Counted from the stretch's first letter, positions 1-10,741 are shown. The stretch is 64,000 nt of DNA from Geobacter sp. (GCA_003574895.1 PJFB01000007.1:165720-229719); one strand, 5' to 3'. Notes: generated from the letters alone by a model not told the origin. Made by a program: numbers and translations.

Positions 1-1738
1 ACATCTTGACAAAAAGCTCCTCATGGGAAACAACCTCGTCTTTCCAGACATCCCGATCAACCGACATCAGCTCATAGAACTGCTCGCGGGAAACACCTTC
101 CAAGCCGTTCCAATCCAGGTCTTCATAACGAGGCATCCATCCCAGCGGGCTTTCTACCGCTGCAGCATGTCCGTTAACGCGATCAACGATCCATTTCAGA
201 ATGCGCATGTTTTCGCCATACCCCGGCCAGAGAAATTTCCCGTTGGCATCCTTGCGAAACCAGTTCACGCTGAAGATGCGAGGCGGTTTGGGTGTGGTGC
301 GGCCAACCTGGAGCCAATGAGCAAAATAATCGGCCACGTGATAGCCGCAGAAAGGCAGCATGGCAAATGGATCGCGACGCACGTTCCCAACAGCTCCGAC
401 AGCGGCAGCAGTGGTTTCCGAGCCCATGGTAGCAGCCAGATAGACGCCGAAGTTCCAGTTGAAAGCCTGATATACCAACGGAATGACATTGTTACGACGG
501 CCACCGAAGATGAAGGCGCTCATGGGAACACCTTTGGGGTTTTCCCATTCCGGATCGATCGAGGGGCATTGGCCTGCGGGGGAGGTGAAACGGGAGTTGG
601 GGTGGGCAGCATTCCTGCCACAACCTGGGGTCCATTCGTTGCCCTGCCAGTCGGTCAGTTTCTCGGGGGGGGTGTCGGTCATCCCTTCCCACCATACATC
701 GCCATCGGGAGTCAATGCTACGTTGGTGAATATGGTGTTGGCAACGCAGGAAGCCATGGCATTGGGGTTGGTCTTGGCAGAGGTGCCGGGGGCCACGCCG
801 AAAAAGCCATATTCAGGATTGATGGCATAAAGTTGGCCGTCAGGTCCGGGCTTGATCCAGGCAATGTCATCGCCAATGGTAGAGATTTTCCACCCTTCCT
901 GCTTGAAGTTTTCAGGCGGAACCAGCATGGCCAGATTGGTTTTACCGCAAGCGCTGGGGAAGGCGGCGCCCAGGTAAGTCTTCTCGCCTTGGGGGGATTC
1001 TATCCCAAGGATAAGCATATGTTCGGCCAACCACCCTTCATCATTTGCTATTTTGGATGCGATGCGCAGGGCCAGACATTTTTTCCCAAGCAGGGCATTC
1101 CCGCCATAGCCACTGCCAAAAGACCAGATCGCGCGCTCCTCGGGGAAATGTACGATATATTTTTCCTTGTTGCACGGCCAAGGCACATCCTTTTGTCCAG
1201 GCTGCAAGGGTGCACCGACTGAATGGAGGCAAGGCACGAATTCACCGTTGCCGAGAACGTCCAGCACAGCCTTGCCCATGCGGGTCATGATCCGCATATT
1301 GACCACTACATACGGAGAATCAGTTATCTCAACCCCGATCTTGGCAATGGGGGAACCGAGCGGTCCCATGCTGAAAGGGATGACATACATGGTACGGCCA
1401 CGCATGCAACCCTTGAAAAGCTTGTGCAGTGTTTCCTTCATCTCTTTCGGATGCACCCAGTTATTGGTCGGTCCGGCATCCTGTTTGGTAAGGCTGCAGA
1501 TAAAGGTACGATCTTCTACACGAGCCACGTCACCCGGATCTGACCAAGCCAAGTAACTGTTGGGACGTTTCTCCTGATTCAGCTTTGTAAATGTGCCGCC
1601 CTGAACCAGCAGATTGCACAGCTCATCATATTCCTGCTGGGAACCGTCACACCAATGTATCCTGTCAGGCTCACACAAAGCCGAAACTTCCTCTACCCAT
1701 TTCATCAGTTGCTCGTTATTCGGAACATCGTAACTCAT
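1..1738 (-). CDS. pckG: Phosphoenolpyruvate carboxykinase (GTP), 3' end outside window
   Basis: This enzyme interconverts oxaloacetate + GTP with PEP + CO2 + GDP at the gluconeogenic branch point in the cytoplasm. I translated the minus strand directly: it reads [18 protein letters not shown] and stays open for 579 codons to the window edge. The P-loop [13 protein letters not shown], the downstream [10 protein letters not shown] metal/nucleotide segment and [12 protein letters not shown] identify the GTP-type family rather than the ATP-type. Family members are about 600 residues, so only a short C-terminal piece is missing. The ATG at 1738 is preceded by GGGAGG at good spacing. It has no close partner on its strand within the window. 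Confidence 0.95.
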   Translation of the reverse strand, partial: MSYDVPNNEQLMKWVEEVSALCEPDRIHWCDGSQQEYDELCNLLVQGGTFTKLNQEKRPNSYLAWSDPGDVARVEDRTFICSLTKQDAGPTNNWVHPKEMKETLHKLFKGCMRGRTMYVIPFSMGPLGSPIAKIGVEITDSPYVVVNMRIMTRMGKAVLDVLGNGEFVPCLHSVGAPLQPGQKDVPWPCNKEKYIVHFPEERAIWSFGSGYGGNALLGKKCLALRIASKIANDEGWLAEHMLILGIESPQGEKTYLGAAFPSACGKTNLAMLVPPENFKQEGWKISTIGDDIAWIKPGPDGQLYAINPEYGFFGVAPGTSAKTNPNAMASCVANTIFTNVALTPDGDVWWEGMTDTPPEKLTDWQGNEWTPGCGRNAAHPNSRFTSPAGQCPSIDPEWENPKGVPMSAFIFGGRRNNVIPLVYQAFNWNFGVYLAATMGSETTAAAVGAVGNVRRDPFAMLPFCGYHVADYFAHWLQVGRTTPKPPRIFSVNWFRKDANGKFLWPGYGENMRILKWIVDRVNGHAAAVESPLGWMPRYEDLDWNGLEGVSREQFYELMSVDRDVWKDEVVSHEELFVKM

Positions 1739-2087
1739 GCTACACTACCTCCCATGTGTTTAAGTTTCGGACCCATAACCAGAAAACAGATTGTAGGATC
1801 ATGGTGTTATAAGTCAAAAACAGGTAAGTTGCACCGTCTCTAAATACCGTGGACAGACAACTTCCCTGTTCATTGGTTATAGCTCCGAACTGTTATGTTG
1901 CCCTGCTTTTTTATGAAAATATAAATTTTTATCGACGATAAATACCACAGTGATTCCTAAAATGCAAAAGCGTTATATTATTTAGATAAAAAAAATTCCA
2001 TCGGGTGTCGGCAAAATATCTAGCAGAATCGCCTACGGATGCCTGATGTGATGATTGGATAGGGGCATTCAATTTTAGGCAGATTAA

Positions 2088-2436
2088 ATGAATAAGGAGC
2101 TGCCAATCGTGAATCGAAACCGCGGTATTCTCATACTACTGGCAAATGTCATGGACACAATCATATCGATGCTGATCCGATTGCCAGGTTGCCCGAAGGT
2201 CTTCACCACCTCTACCTGGAAGCAGGCGCGAATCACCTCTTCAACAGGAAGAACTTTGTTACACTAAAGATGTTTTCCGGATATACAGAGATTTAGAAGG
2301 GACAAACAGCGATGCAGTTCGCTTGCCGGTTCTGCTTTGGGGTGGGTATTCCTATGACAACGGGACAACCGTTGTTGGGGGGATGGTCTACCGTTTCGGA
2401 ATTAATTCCTGTTATGGGTTTGAGTTACCATCCTAA
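2088..2436 (+). pseudogene. Decayed small secreted or lipoprotein-like gene with two apparent frameshifts
   Basis: This lies in the 800 bp gap between pckG and the metallo-beta-lactamase gene. An AAGGAG motif precedes a GTG at 2109 (in frame with an ATG at 2088), which opens a hydrophobic start, NRNRGILILLA. The peptide-like signal then continues in a second frame (GKCHGHNHIDADPIARLPEG, about 2140-2268) and in a third frame from 2269 (DVFRIYRDLEG), ending at TAA 2434-2436 after YGFELPS. Protein-like composition jumping through three frames suggests a real gene that acquired two indels; sequencing error is an alternative. I do not recognise the family. The rest of the gap holds only AT-rich spacer and an imperfect hairpin near 2493-2515. 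Confidence 0.4.
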
Positions 2437-2539
2437 TGAGTGTTGAAGAGTGGATGTGGTGCCCCCCACTGGATATGGACTCGGTAGGCCGGGATACCTC
2501 TGAGCAAGGTAATTCCCGGCAATCGAATCAGGTGCAATT

Positions 2540-3373
2540 TCATACCTCCAGCGTATAACCCACCATGGCAACCTGGAATTCCTTTTGAAGTTCAGAAGAC
2601 ATGCGGGCGGCTGCGCTGAAGCCGGTACAATGGCTTGCGGCCAGCTTTCTGACCCCCAGGGTCTTTATGAAGGTCACTGTTTTTTCAAGTTGTTCTTGAC
2701 CGCAAAAACCCAGGTGCGTCCCACCTATAATGGCATGGACGTCACGTCTGCCGGTCACGCTGGCGATATGATCCAGCGTGTTGACCAGACCTGCATGACA
2801 ACAACCCAAAACGATCACCAAACCCTTGCCAGTGGCTAGAACCAGCGACTGGTCGTCCGGGGTATTATCCAGCTGCTTGCCTCCGCAATCACGATACAAG
2901 CCTTGATCGCCGATCTCAAATGAAGTCGAACGGGGCACGCCCCCCGTCAGAAACATGCCTGGTGCGATTTCCCGGAATTCAGGCGAAAGATCGAATCTGG
3001 CCCCGGCAGCCTCCAACGCAGCACGGTCATGGGGCATACCGATGGAGACGCTCTCGCCATTATCCTTCACCCGATAGCGTGGCGCAAAAATATCAGGGTG
3101 GGCATAAACGGTCTTTGGACCGCACTGCTGAAGCAAGGGCAGGAGTCCGCCGGCATGATCGTAGTGGCCGTGGGAGATGGCAACCTTTCTTACTGTAGCC
3201 AAATCCTTGTTCATGCGCCGCGCATTGTGCAGCAGGGTTGCTCCCTGACCGGTGTCGAACAGCAACGGCTCCTCCCCGGCCGGTTCGACCAAGGCGGCAA
3301 AGCCGTGTTCTCCCAGAGTACCTGAAAGGGAACCTACACTGTTCTCGCACAATACAGTGATACGGAGGCTCAC
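2540..3373 (-). CDS. Metallo-beta-lactamase fold hydrolase (COG1237 type)
   Basis: A 277-residue cytoplasmic metallo-beta-lactamase fold protein, resembling the COG1237 group sometimes annotated as a dihydropterin-ribofuranosyl-aminobenzene phosphate synthase-like enzyme. The metal motif ISHGHYDHAGG is intact, with later ligand candidates in LGCCHAGLVNT and the closing ASHCTG. I chose the GTG at 3373: it overlaps the stop of the upstream membrane gene in a GTGA arrangement, and a GAAAGAG motif lies eight bases upstream. A GTG at 3382 has no room for a ribosome site. It is the last gene of a run of small redox or metal-associated genes behind the RND pump. The substrate cannot be told from sequence. 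Confidence 0.85.
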   Translation of the reverse strand: MSLRITVLCENSVGSLSGTLGEHGFAALVEPAGEEPLLFDTGQGATLLHNARRMNKDLATVRKVAISHGHYDHAGGLLPLLQQCGPKTVYAHPDIFAPRYRVKDNGESVSIGMPHDRAALEAAGARFDLSPEFREIAPGMFLTGGVPRSTSFEIGDQGLYRDCGGKQLDNTPDDQSLVLATGKGLVIVLGCCHAGLVNTLDHIASVTGRRDVHAIIGGTHLGFCGQEQLEKTVTFIKTLGVRKLAASHCTGFSAAARMSSELQKEFQVAMVGYTLEV

Positions 3374-3579
3374 TTGCAGCACTCTTTCGGAAACTTGGGC
3401 ACTCCCAGTTTTTCAAGAATGGTAACCATGGGGCACCAGTTGGTAAAACCCGACTGCAGCAGGTTCAAACCTACGAAAGCTGTGAACCATAACCAGTTGA
3501 TGTTGACCTTGACGGCCAAGACAACCGACAGCAGAATGAAGCTTCCGGCAATAATTCTCAATAGTCTATCAATGTACAT
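3370..3579 (-). CDS. Small DUF2892 (YgaP-like) inner-membrane protein
   Basis: A 69-residue protein with two hydrophobic helices (about residues 8-24 and 28-45) followed by the family-typical tail with NWCPMVTILEKLGVPK and a final Cys pair. DUF2892 domains occur alone or fused to rhodanese domains, as in E. coli YgaP, and often sit in sulfur or redox clusters; no enzymatic function can be assigned. The ATG at 3579 has AGGAGA upstream. Its stop overlaps the GTG of the metallo-beta-lactamase gene by 4 nt, so the two are probably translationally coupled. Confidence 0.85.
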   Translation of the reverse strand: MYIDRLLRIIAGSFILLSVVLAVKVNINWLWFTAFVGLNLLQSGFTNWCPMVTILEKLGVPKFPKECCK

Positions 3580-3650
3580 ATTTTTCTCCTCATTTTATAA
3601 CGTTGGCGTTAAATGTCGCCGCCAATTTAATAATTGTCTGCCGACTTGAG

Positions 3651-4049
3651 TCACAGCGCCGCCAGCATCCGTTCCATCTTCTCCCGAGCCATACCGGCCA
3701 TTGCCGTCATCTCCGGGTTGCCGATCATGGAGAGGGCGGCTACCGGATCCATCACCATGACAACCGTTGCACCGTTGTCGTCCGTGTAAACCAGAACGTT
3801 GCAGGGAAGTAGCGCGCCAAGGTTGATCTCCCTGCTAATTGCCTCATACGCCATGTTGGGATTGCAGGCGCCCAGGATGATATAGTTGCGGAACTCCTTG
3901 CCTAATTTTTCCTTGAATTTCTTCTGTAAATCAATTTCGGTCAGAACGCCGAAACCTTCCTTGAGCAGTTCCTCACGGACCTTTTTTTCCGCCTCGGCAT
4001 AGGACAAAGCAACCGTCTTTCCAAACGCATAAGGTGTTGTCAGTTCCAT
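3651..4049 (-). CDS. DUF302 domain protein
   Basis: A 132-residue cytoplasmic protein matching DUF302 over its length: the central stretch EFRNYIILGACNPNMAYEAI, followed by LGALLPCNVLVY and a hydrophobic MVMDPVAAL strand, is characteristic. DUF302 proteins are small alpha/beta folds of unknown reaction that commonly sit beside sulfur, metal or redox genes. The ATG at 4049 has AAAGGAG at good spacing. It lies 58 nt after the C_GCAxxG_C_C gene and 71 nt before the DUF2892 gene, consistent with one transcript. Confidence 0.85.
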   Translation of the reverse strand: MELTTPYAFGKTVALSYAEAEKKVREELLKEGFGVLTEIDLQKKFKEKLGKEFRNYIILGACNPNMAYEAISREINLGALLPCNVLVYTDDNGATVVMVMDPVAALSMIGNPEMTAMAGMAREKMERMLAAL

Positions 4050-4107
4050 GATCGTCTCCTTTCAGCAGCAGGTAGTTTTGGGCCCTGCCGTGTGGGCAAG
4101 CTCAGGA

Positions 4108-4536
4108 CTACCCCTGCCTGAGTAAATCCGCTGTTTTTCCGGCCACTTTGCCGGTCAATTCCGGGCAGATGCCATGCTGCTTCCCCTTGATGACCCGGCA
4201 GCAGGTGCTCCCGTATTCCTGGTGAAACCATTTGTGCAGATCCCGGGTCATCTGCATAACCTTTCTGCGATCTTCCTGCAATACCAGCCCCATGGACATG
4301 GTGGCTCCGGTAATGGCGCCGCAGATGCACCCAGAACCGGAACCGCTGCCGAATCCTGCTGCCAGCTTTACCACATCGTCCGGCAGTTCCGGCTTGAAAT
4401 TGTTTTTTACTGCCGCCAATACCGCTTCGGCACAATGCAGTTTGCCCGAACGGTAAAGCCCTTCCGCCTCAATCGCCACCTTTTCCGAAAAATCCGTTCC
4501 TTCACTCGCACAGCTTTTTTGCTTCATCCAAAACAT
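4108..4536 (-). CDS. C_GCAxxG_C_C family redox protein
   Basis: A 142-residue protein with the hallmark spaced cysteines of the C_GCAxxG_C_C family: LHCAEAVL near residue 40, a GSGCICGAITGA block near 70, then CCRVI and a further Cys near 118-128. The family is thought to bind a metal or take part in redox chemistry, and some members carry a Tat signal; this one does not. The first ATG (4536) has AGGAGA upstream. It begins 52 nt after the stop of the RND pump gene, so it may be co-transcribed with the efflux operon. Confidence 0.8.
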   Translation of the reverse strand: MFWMKQKSCASEGTDFSEKVAIEAEGLYRSGKLHCAEAVLAAVKNNFKPELPDDVVKLAAGFGSGSGSGCICGAITGATMSMGLVLQEDRRKVMQMTRDLHKWFHQEYGSTCCRVIKGKQHGICPELTGKVAGKTADLLRQG

Positions 4537-4588
4537 GTTATCTCCTGTTTCTTATCTTACCTAAAAGATGGTTTCATGGACAGCTACT

Positions 4589-7500
4589 TCATACCTTTGT
4601 TTTCCGCGCCTCTTTCCTCTCCTGCCACGATTGAGCCAGATAATACAGGATCGGAATGGTGATCATCGAGAGGGACGTCGAAGCAACTTCACCGCACATA
4701 AGAGCTATGGCCAACCCTTGGAAAATAGGGTCGAAAATGATCACGATGCTCCCCACCACAACAGCGGCGGCAGTCAACAGGATCGGCCTGAAACGGACTG
4801 CACCGGCATCGATGATGGCCTCGTCCAGCGGCATCCCCTCGGAGCGCCTCAACTCGGTAAAATCGATCAGGATAATAGAGTTCCTGACAATGATACCGGC
4901 CAGGGCAATGAAACCGATCATGCTGGTGGCGGTGAAAAAAGCCCCGAACAGGGCGTGCCCCGGCAAGATACCGATCAGGGTGAGCGGGATCGGCGCCATG
5001 ATAACAAGCGGCGTGATGAAGTTCCGGAACCAAGCCACTACCAGCACGTAGATCAGCACCATTACCGCGCCGAACGCGATGCCAAGGTCACGGAACACCT
5101 CGTAGGTAATATGCCACTCGCCATCCCACTTGAGGCCAACCCGCTCCTCGCTCCATGGCTGGCGCGAAGCAAGCTGCTCGATATGATATCCTCCCGGCAT
5201 GGCAATATTGTCGATGTCTTTCTGCATCTTGAGAATGGCGTAGACCGGAGCCTCAATCACGCCGGCCACGTCACCGGTGACATAGACCACGCTCTTCAGG
5301 TTTTTGCGGTACAGGGTCTTGTCCTCGTCCTGTTGGGTTATCCTGACCAGTTGGGACAGGGGCACATTGCCACGGGGTCCCGGGATATAGATCGATGAAA
5401 GCGCATCGATGGAGCTGCGTTGGACAAGAGGCAGCCGGAGGTTGATGTAGACCGGCTCCTTTTCCTTGGGCATATGCACTATTCCGGCATTCATGCCGCC
5501 CAAGGCGATGTTCAGCGTCTTGACCACATCATCGGTGGCAATGCCGGACAGGGCCGCTTTTTCCTTGTCCACGGTAAAATTGTACTTGGTCTGATTATCC
5601 TCCACATACCAGTCCGTATCAACCACGCCGGGGGTCTTCAGAAAGATCGCCTTCACCTTGGCGGCAATATCCAGACGGGTTGCCTGGTCGGGACCGTAGA
5701 TCTCCGCCACCAGGGTCGAGAGCACCGGCGGGCCGGGCGGTATCTCGGCAACCTTGACCCGGGCCCCATATTTGTCGGCAATCGCCTTGACCAGGGGGCG
5801 AATCCTCTTGGCTATATCGTGGGATTGGCTGCTGCGGTCACCCTTGGCGGTCAGGTTGACCTGCAGATCCGCCAGGTTGGCCCCCTTGCGGAGATAATAA
5901 TGCCGCACCAGGCCATTGAAATTGAATGGCGCCGATACACCGACATAGGTCTGGAAATCCGTCACCTCCGGTATGGTGCGCAACGCCTCGCCCATCTCGG
6001 ATGCAATCCGGGCAGTATCCTCCAGAGTAGTGCCGTTGGGGGCATCCACTATCAATTGCAGTTCGTTCTTATTGTCGAACGGCAACATCTTTACCGTCAC
6101 CAGTTTGAAATAGATCAACGAACAGGAAGCCAACAGCAGCACCACCACCGTGACCAGGAAGCCGTAGCGCAACAGCGGACGATGAATCAACGGCCCCATG
6201 ATCTTACGGTATAAAGAGGTCAGCCACATCTCGCTGCTCGTTTCATGGGCTCCCTCATGAGACTCGCCCCGCATGAAGCGGTAGGAGAAATAGGGGGTGA
6301 CGATAAAGGCCGCCAGCAGCGAGAAGATCATGGCCATGCTGGCCCCCACCGGTATCGGCCTCATGTAGGGGCCCATCAGGCCCGATACGAACGCCATCGG
6401 CAGGATCGAAGCAATAACGGCGAACGTGGCCAGGATGGTGGGGTTACCGATCTCATCCACCGCCCGCACCGCCGCATCCAGCGGCTTCAATTTCATGGTC
6501 GTGAAATAACGGTGGATATTCTCCACCACTACAATGGCGTCATCGACCAGAATCCCGATCGAGAAGATCAGGGCGAACAGGGTGATCCGGTTCAGGGTGT
6601 AGCCGATCAGGGAGAAGAGAAACAGGGTCATTGCCAGGGTAACCGGTATGGCAATGGCAGCCACTGCCCCAGCCCGCCACCCCATAAACAGGGCGATCAG
6701 GATCGTGACCGAGATGGCGGCCAGGAACATGTGGAAAAGCAACTCGTTATTCTTCTCCTTGGCAGTCTCGCCGTAGTTGCGGGTGACCGTCACCTGGACG
6801 TCGTCGGGAATCACTTTGCCCTTGAGGAATTCAACCTTTTTCAGCAGGTCTTCCGCTACCCAGGTGGCGTTGGCGCCTTTGCGCTTGGCAACGGACACCG
6901 TAACCGCCGGGTAATTTTGGCGCGGATTGCCTTGTATCCCCTTGGAAGCAGCCACCGGCCCCATCCCGAAGAAGACATAATCCTTAGGTTCTTCCGGACC
7001 GTCACTGATGGTTGCCACATCGGAAAGATAGACCGGTTTGTTGTTGGCAACATTCACCACCAAATCCTTGATGGCTTGGGCATTTTCCAGGAAAGCCCCG
7101 GTGTCAACCAGGTATTCCCGGTTGTCGTTGCGGAAGGAACCTGAAGCCAGGGCAAAGTTGCCCTTTTGGAGCGCACCCATCACCTGGAGGGGCGAAAGCT
7201 GGTAGGCGGCCATCCTGGCAGCGTCGAGCCTGACCAGGATCTGGCGGGTCAGTCCCCCTTTGATCTCGGTTGCAGCGACATTTTCGCTCTTTTTCAGTTC
7301 GTCGCACACCTCGCGGGCTACGCGACGCAGGGCGAAATGATCGTAGCGTTCAGACCAGAGGGTTACGGTCAGGATCGGCACATCGTCGATGGACTTGGGG
7401 ACAACCATCGGCTCCATTACACCGGGAGGAAGCAGTGAGCGATTGCTCATCAACTGGTTGTAAAGCTTGACCAGCGATTTCTCCATGTCTTCGCCAACCT

Positions 7501-7804
7501 TGTAGCGAACGGTAACGATCCCCATTCCCGGACGGCTGGCGGTGTAGATGTACTCCACCCCCTTGATTTCCCACATCTTGCCTTCAATCGGCTTTACTGC
7601 CCGCTCCTCGACCTCTTTCGGAGTCGCACCGGGCATGGGAAGGTAGATATCCACCATTGGGACGACGATCTGGGGTTCTTCTTCCCTGGGGGTCATCTTG
7701 ATCGCAAAGACTCCCAACAGAAGCGCAGCCCCAACGATCAGGGGGGTCAGCTTGGAGTCTATGAAGGCGTGGGCAATTTTGCCGGCAATGCCGAGTTTTT
7801 CCAT
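4589..7804 (-). CDS. RND efflux transporter permease (AcrB/HAE1-like)
   Basis: A 1071-residue proton-driven inner-membrane pump of the resistance-nodulation-division superfamily. It has an N-terminal transmembrane helix (residues about 15-35), a large periplasmic loop, a first helix bundle containing the proton-relay pair in [16 protein letters not shown], a second periplasmic loop and a second helix bundle near the C-terminus. The RND hallmark [10 protein letters not shown] is present. I chose ATG 7804 ([12 protein letters not shown]), with GAGG upstream, because the 42 preceding in-frame residues lack membrane or family character. It works with the adaptor and outer-membrane genes upstream in the same operon. 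Substrate (drug, solvent or metal) cannot be assigned; it does not look like a classical CusA. Confidence 0.93.
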   Translation of the reverse strand: MEKLGIAGKIAHAFIDSKLTPLIVGAALLLGVFAIKMTPREEEPQIVVPMVDIYLPMPGATPKEVEERAVKPIEGKMWEIKGVEYIYTASRPGMGIVTVRYKVGEDMEKSLVKLYNQLMSNRSLLPPGVMEPMVVPKSIDDVPILTVTLWSERYDHFALRRVAREVCDELKKSENVAATEIKGGLTRQILVRLDAARMAAYQLSPLQVMGALQKGNFALASGSFRNDNREYLVDTGAFLENAQAIKDLVVNVANNKPVYLSDVATISDGPEEPKDYVFFGMGPVAASKGIQGNPRQNYPAVTVSVAKRKGANATWVAEDLLKKVEFLKGKVIPDDVQVTVTRNYGETAKEKNNELLFHMFLAAISVTILIALFMGWRAGAVAAIAIPVTLAMTLFLFSLIGYTLNRITLFALIFSIGILVDDAIVVVENIHRYFTTMKLKPLDAAVRAVDEIGNPTILATFAVIASILPMAFVSGLMGPYMRPIPVGASMAMIFSLLAAFIVTPYFSYRFMRGESHEGAHETSSEMWLTSLYRKIMGPLIHRPLLRYGFLVTVVVLLLASCSLIYFKLVTVKMLPFDNKNELQLIVDAPNGTTLEDTARIASEMGEALRTIPEVTDFQTYVGVSAPFNFNGLVRHYYLRKGANLADLQVNLTAKGDRSSQSHDIAKRIRPLVKAIADKYGARVKVAEIPPGPPVLSTLVAEIYGPDQATRLDIAAKVKAIFLKTPGVVDTDWYVEDNQTKYNFTVDKEKAALSGIATDDVVKTLNIALGGMNAGIVHMPKEKEPVYINLRLPLVQRSSIDALSSIYIPGPRGNVPLSQLVRITQQDEDKTLYRKNLKSVVYVTGDVAGVIEAPVYAILKMQKDIDNIAMPGGYHIEQLASRQPWSEERVGLKWDGEWHITYEVFRDLGIAFGAVMVLIYVLVVAWFRNFITPLVIMAPIPLTLIGILPGHALFGAFFTATSMIGFIALAGIIVRNSIILIDFTELRRSEGMPLDEAIIDAGAVRFRPILLTAAAVVVGSIVIIFDPIFQGLAIALMCGEVASTSLSMITIPILYYLAQSWQERKEARKTKV

Positions 7805-7874
7805 GTAATGCAAACCTCTGTTTAGCGTAAATATTAAACTACCGCAAATAACGGTGGAGAATCCGGTTCGAGAC

Positions 7875-8180
7875 TCACTGCACGAAACCGCCGGTACGTA
7901 TCCTGGTAAGGATGCCATTCCGGAATTCAAGCGTGTGGATCAGGGTGGAGCCCCGGGTGTACGTCCATTCCTGTACTTCGATATACATTGTCCGGCCATA
8001 GTCGTTTTCCACCGGCTCCTCGCGCCTGGCAACAAAGTCCGGTTTGTCGCACTTGACGGCAACAGTGGAGATACTATCTCCGCTGGAGACTATGTTGCCG
8101 TTGGGGCAGCGGAAGTCATCTGCAAGAGCGTCGGCGGCACAGAATCCCATCAGGATCACTAGCACAAGCAGGCTTTTCAT
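7875..8180 (-). CDS. DUF2845 secreted small protein
   Basis: A 101-residue protein with a clear Sec signal peptide (hydrophobic [15 protein letters not shown]), followed by [16 protein letters not shown] and a short beta-rich domain ending [12 protein letters not shown], the pattern of DUF2845. ATG 8180 is preferred over 8186 because AAGGA lies seven bases before it. The gene sits between the adaptor and pump genes, an unusual place for a non-pump gene, suggesting a periplasmic accessory role that remains unknown. Confidence 0.8.
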   Translation of the reverse strand: MKSLLVLVILMGFCAADALADDFRCPNGNIVSSGDSISTVAVKCDKPDFVARREEPVENDYGRTMYIEVQEWTYTRGSTLIHTLEFRNGILTRIRTGGFVQ

Positions 8181-8220
8181 CGGCATATCCTTTCACCGGA
8201 TAGCAATCCGAAACGGACCG

Positions 8221-9333
8221 TTATTCTACCTTGGCACCATCAACAACCTTCTCGGTTTCGCCCGTCACCAGACGTTCGCCATCGCTCAGGCCGGACATGA
8301 TTTCAACCCTTTCGCCAATCTTCTTGCCGGTTTTTACCAGCCGCATGCGGGCAATTCCGTCCTTGGCAACCACCCAGACAGAGGTCAACGCCCCCCGCTC
8401 AACCACTGCCCGTGCCGGGACCATAATCCCATTCGTGCTGGTGCCGAGATTTATGGCCGCCCGACCGTACATGCCGGATTTCAAACCTTTCTGACTCAGG
8501 TTGACCTTGGCTGTGAAGGTACGGCTGGCAGCGTCAGCCGAAGGCACTATTTCGGCAATCTTCGCAGTGAACGAACTGTTCAGTGCGTCCATTGTTATGT
8601 TTGCCGGAGTGCCGGGCCTGATCCTGCTTGTCAGTGACTCGGGCACGGACAGTTCGAGTTGGTAGCTCCCCTCGTCCTCGATAGTCAGGAGCGGTTGGGC
8701 CGGAAAGACCGTGGCGCCCAGATCGGCCTGCTTGGCGGTAATCACACCAGAGATGGGAGCAATGATCTTTGTGTAGTCAGCCATGACCGAGGCGGCACGG
8801 GAACCTTCCTGGGCCTGTTTCAAGCGTGCTTCCGCCCTTGCCACACCTTGTGAGGCCAGATCCTTCTCGGCCTGTTTGACGTCGAACTCCTGGCGAGTGA
8901 TCGCCTGTTCCGTGAACAGTTTTTGGTAACGTTCAAAAGTGGTATCTGCCAGTTTTCTGCGGGTCAGGGCCTCATCAAGACCGCGGCGGGCTTCATCGAT
9001 GGCGGCAGTGGCAACCGCCGCAGTGGCCACATTTTCCTGCGCATCCAGCCGGGCAAGGACCTGCCCTTTCCTTACGCGGTCTCCTTCGCGAACCAGCAGC
9101 ACGCTGATTGTGCCAGGAACACGGGCCGACACCATGGCGCTGGTACGCGCCCTGACCGTGCCGACCACTTCCAGCGTATCCGGCAATTGGGCATTTTTGG
9201 CCGTTTCTATCACAACACCCTTGACCACTGGAGCCAGGGCGGCTTCCTTCTTGCCATTCTCTTGCTTCTCGGAGCACCCCGTGGCTATCAGGGCTGTCAT
9301 GAGACAGAACAGGGCGGCAGCGGATCTTGTCAT
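8221..9333 (-). CDS. RND efflux periplasmic adaptor (membrane fusion lipoprotein)
   Basis: A 370-residue HlyD/AcrA-type adaptor that links the inner-membrane pump to the outer-membrane channel. It starts with a lipoprotein signal ending ALIATGC (lipidated Cys at about residue 20). Then come the biotinyl-lipoyl-like half motif GTISVLLVREGDRVRKGQVL, a coiled-coil hairpin (about residues 100-165), the second lipoyl half with APISGVITAKQADLGA, and beta-barrel and membrane-proximal domains. Its ATG overlaps the stop of the TolC-like gene as ATGA, showing tight coupling. Confidence 0.93.
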   Translation of the reverse strand: MTRSAAALFCLMTALIATGCSEKQENGKKEAALAPVVKGVVIETAKNAQLPDTLEVVGTVRARTSAMVSARVPGTISVLLVREGDRVRKGQVLARLDAQENVATAAVATAAIDEARRGLDEALTRRKLADTTFERYQKLFTEQAITRQEFDVKQAEKDLASQGVARAEARLKQAQEGSRAASVMADYTKIIAPISGVITAKQADLGATVFPAQPLLTIEDEGSYQLELSVPESLTSRIRPGTPANITMDALNSSFTAKIAEIVPSADAASRTFTAKVNLSQKGLKSGMYGRAAINLGTSTNGIMVPARAVVERGALTSVWVVAKDGIARMRLVKTGKKIGERVEIMSGLSDGERLVTGETEKVVDGAKVE

Positions 9334-10676
9334 TTCAAAATCTCCTTCGTAAAAATGCCTGCTGTATAATAAACACGGCCACTGGCAAGCGCATAATTCG
9401 CCTCGGTCTCGACCAGGTTGGTACGTGTCTGGTTCAATGCCGTCTGGGCATCCAGAAGTTCTATCATGGTGGCCAGCGAATTCTCAAAACGTTTGCTAAT
9501 GAGTCTGACCGACTCCTCGGCATCCTCAAGAGCATGACGGGCAACTTCAAGGCGCTTGCCCATCTCTTCACGTCGCAAATAGCTTTCCTTAATTTGGAAT
9601 TTGATCTGCTTGGTCTGGCCGGCCAGCATTTCATCCGCAGCGGAACGTGACGCTGCTGCGCGCTCACGCTCATGACCACGCCTGAAACCGTCGAAGATTT
9701 GCCACTTGAGGCTAACACCGGCCAGCCAGGAATCGTTGTCCGCGCCGAATGGGACGTCCTTGTCATTCAACTGATAGGAGGCAAAGGCATCGACCATCGG
9801 CAGATATGCGTTACGGGCCAGCTTGAGTCCAGCAGCGGCAACCTCCGTATTGGCGCGTGTTTGCTGAAGATCGCTACGTTTTTCCAGTGCAATTTTATCC
9901 AATTCATCCGGTTGGAGGATAGCAAAAGTCGGCCCCATCGGGTCGGAAACCTCCACACTTTCGCCGTCTCCAAGACCGATCGTGATTGCCAGCTGCATTT
10001 TTGCCAGGGTCAGATTATTCCGTGCCGTGATTGACTGCTGCTCGGCAAACGACAGCTGAGTACGTGCCATGAGCTGATCCGAGCGCAGTCCGACACCTGA
10101 ATCATTGCGCACAGTAGCAAGCCGCGCATGTTCCCGGGCATCGGCTACGGCCTGCTCGGCTGTCTTCAGGTAGGCCTCGGCCTTCTGAATTTCCAGATAA
10201 AGCCTGAAAACCTGGAAGGCAATATCCTGTTTGGTTGCATCAGCACCCAGGCTCGCTGCTTCGGCAGTCTTCATTGCCATCTCGCGGGCCGGGCCCAAGG
10301 ACGGGTTGTAGAGCGGCTGCTGCAACGAAAGCGCCGTCCTGAAGTTTTGCCAGGTAGCAGGATGGTTGAGGTTGTTAATCTGGAAATCATTGTTCGTGAA
10401 GCGGCCTTCGTCCAGCTTCATCATAAAAGTCTGGGTTGGCGAGTTGGATCCGGCCAGCGACTCCTCGAACATCACATTGGGGTAATAGTGCGACCCCGCT
10501 ATGGCCACCCCCTGACGAGCCGCATCCGCATTGAAATCAGAACCCCTTACCTGATGGTTCTTTTCCATTGCCATTCTGATCGCCTCTTTCAGGCTCAGCT
10601 TTTGAGCTGCTGACGAAGCATTGACACAACAAGCCGTGACGACCAGTCCGGCCAGAATTCCGAATGCTTTTTTCAC
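9330..10676 (-). CDS. TolC-family outer-membrane efflux protein
   Basis: A 448-residue outer-membrane channel of the OEP family. A signal peptide (KKAFGILAGLVVTACC...) precedes the typical opening LSLKEAIRMAMEKNHQVRG; two tandem OEP repeats follow with long amphipathic coiled-coil helices, and the end reads ELLDAQTALNQTRTNLVETE. The start is GTG at 10676, seven bases after AGGAG. It is the first gene of the efflux operon and lies behind a good sigma-70-like promoter. Confidence 0.93.
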   Translation of the reverse strand: MKKAFGILAGLVVTACCVNASSAAQKLSLKEAIRMAMEKNHQVRGSDFNADAARQGVAIAGSHYYPNVMFEESLAGSNSPTQTFMMKLDEGRFTNNDFQINNLNHPATWQNFRTALSLQQPLYNPSLGPAREMAMKTAEAASLGADATKQDIAFQVFRLYLEIQKAEAYLKTAEQAVADAREHARLATVRNDSGVGLRSDQLMARTQLSFAEQQSITARNNLTLAKMQLAITIGLGDGESVEVSDPMGPTFAILQPDELDKIALEKRSDLQQTRANTEVAAAGLKLARNAYLPMVDAFASYQLNDKDVPFGADNDSWLAGVSLKWQIFDGFRRGHERERAAASRSAADEMLAGQTKQIKFQIKESYLRREEMGKRLEVARHALEDAEESVRLISKRFENSLATMIELLDAQTALNQTRTNLVETEANYALASGRVYYTAGIFTKEILK

Positions 10677-10713
10677 GCACTAACTCCTGTCCAGCGAAAT
10701 ACATATGGAAAAC

Positions 10714-10741
10714 AATATATATATTATTTGAGAAAAGTCAA
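10714..10741 (-). promoter_or_regulatory. Sigma-70-like promoter of the efflux operon
   Basis: On the minus strand, TTGACT (10741-10736) is followed after 16 bases by TATATT (10719-10714), in an AT-rich stretch just upstream of the TolC-like gene. The leader to the GTG start is then about 30 nt. Confidence 0.5.

Noticed and set aside
23..1222. Long plus-strand open frame (399 residues)
   Set aside because: It is the antisense shadow of pckG, whose minus-strand frame carries all the family motifs.
4568..7144. Long plus-strand frames opposite the RND pump gene
   Set aside because: Antisense shadows; the pump frame shows conserved RND motifs throughout.
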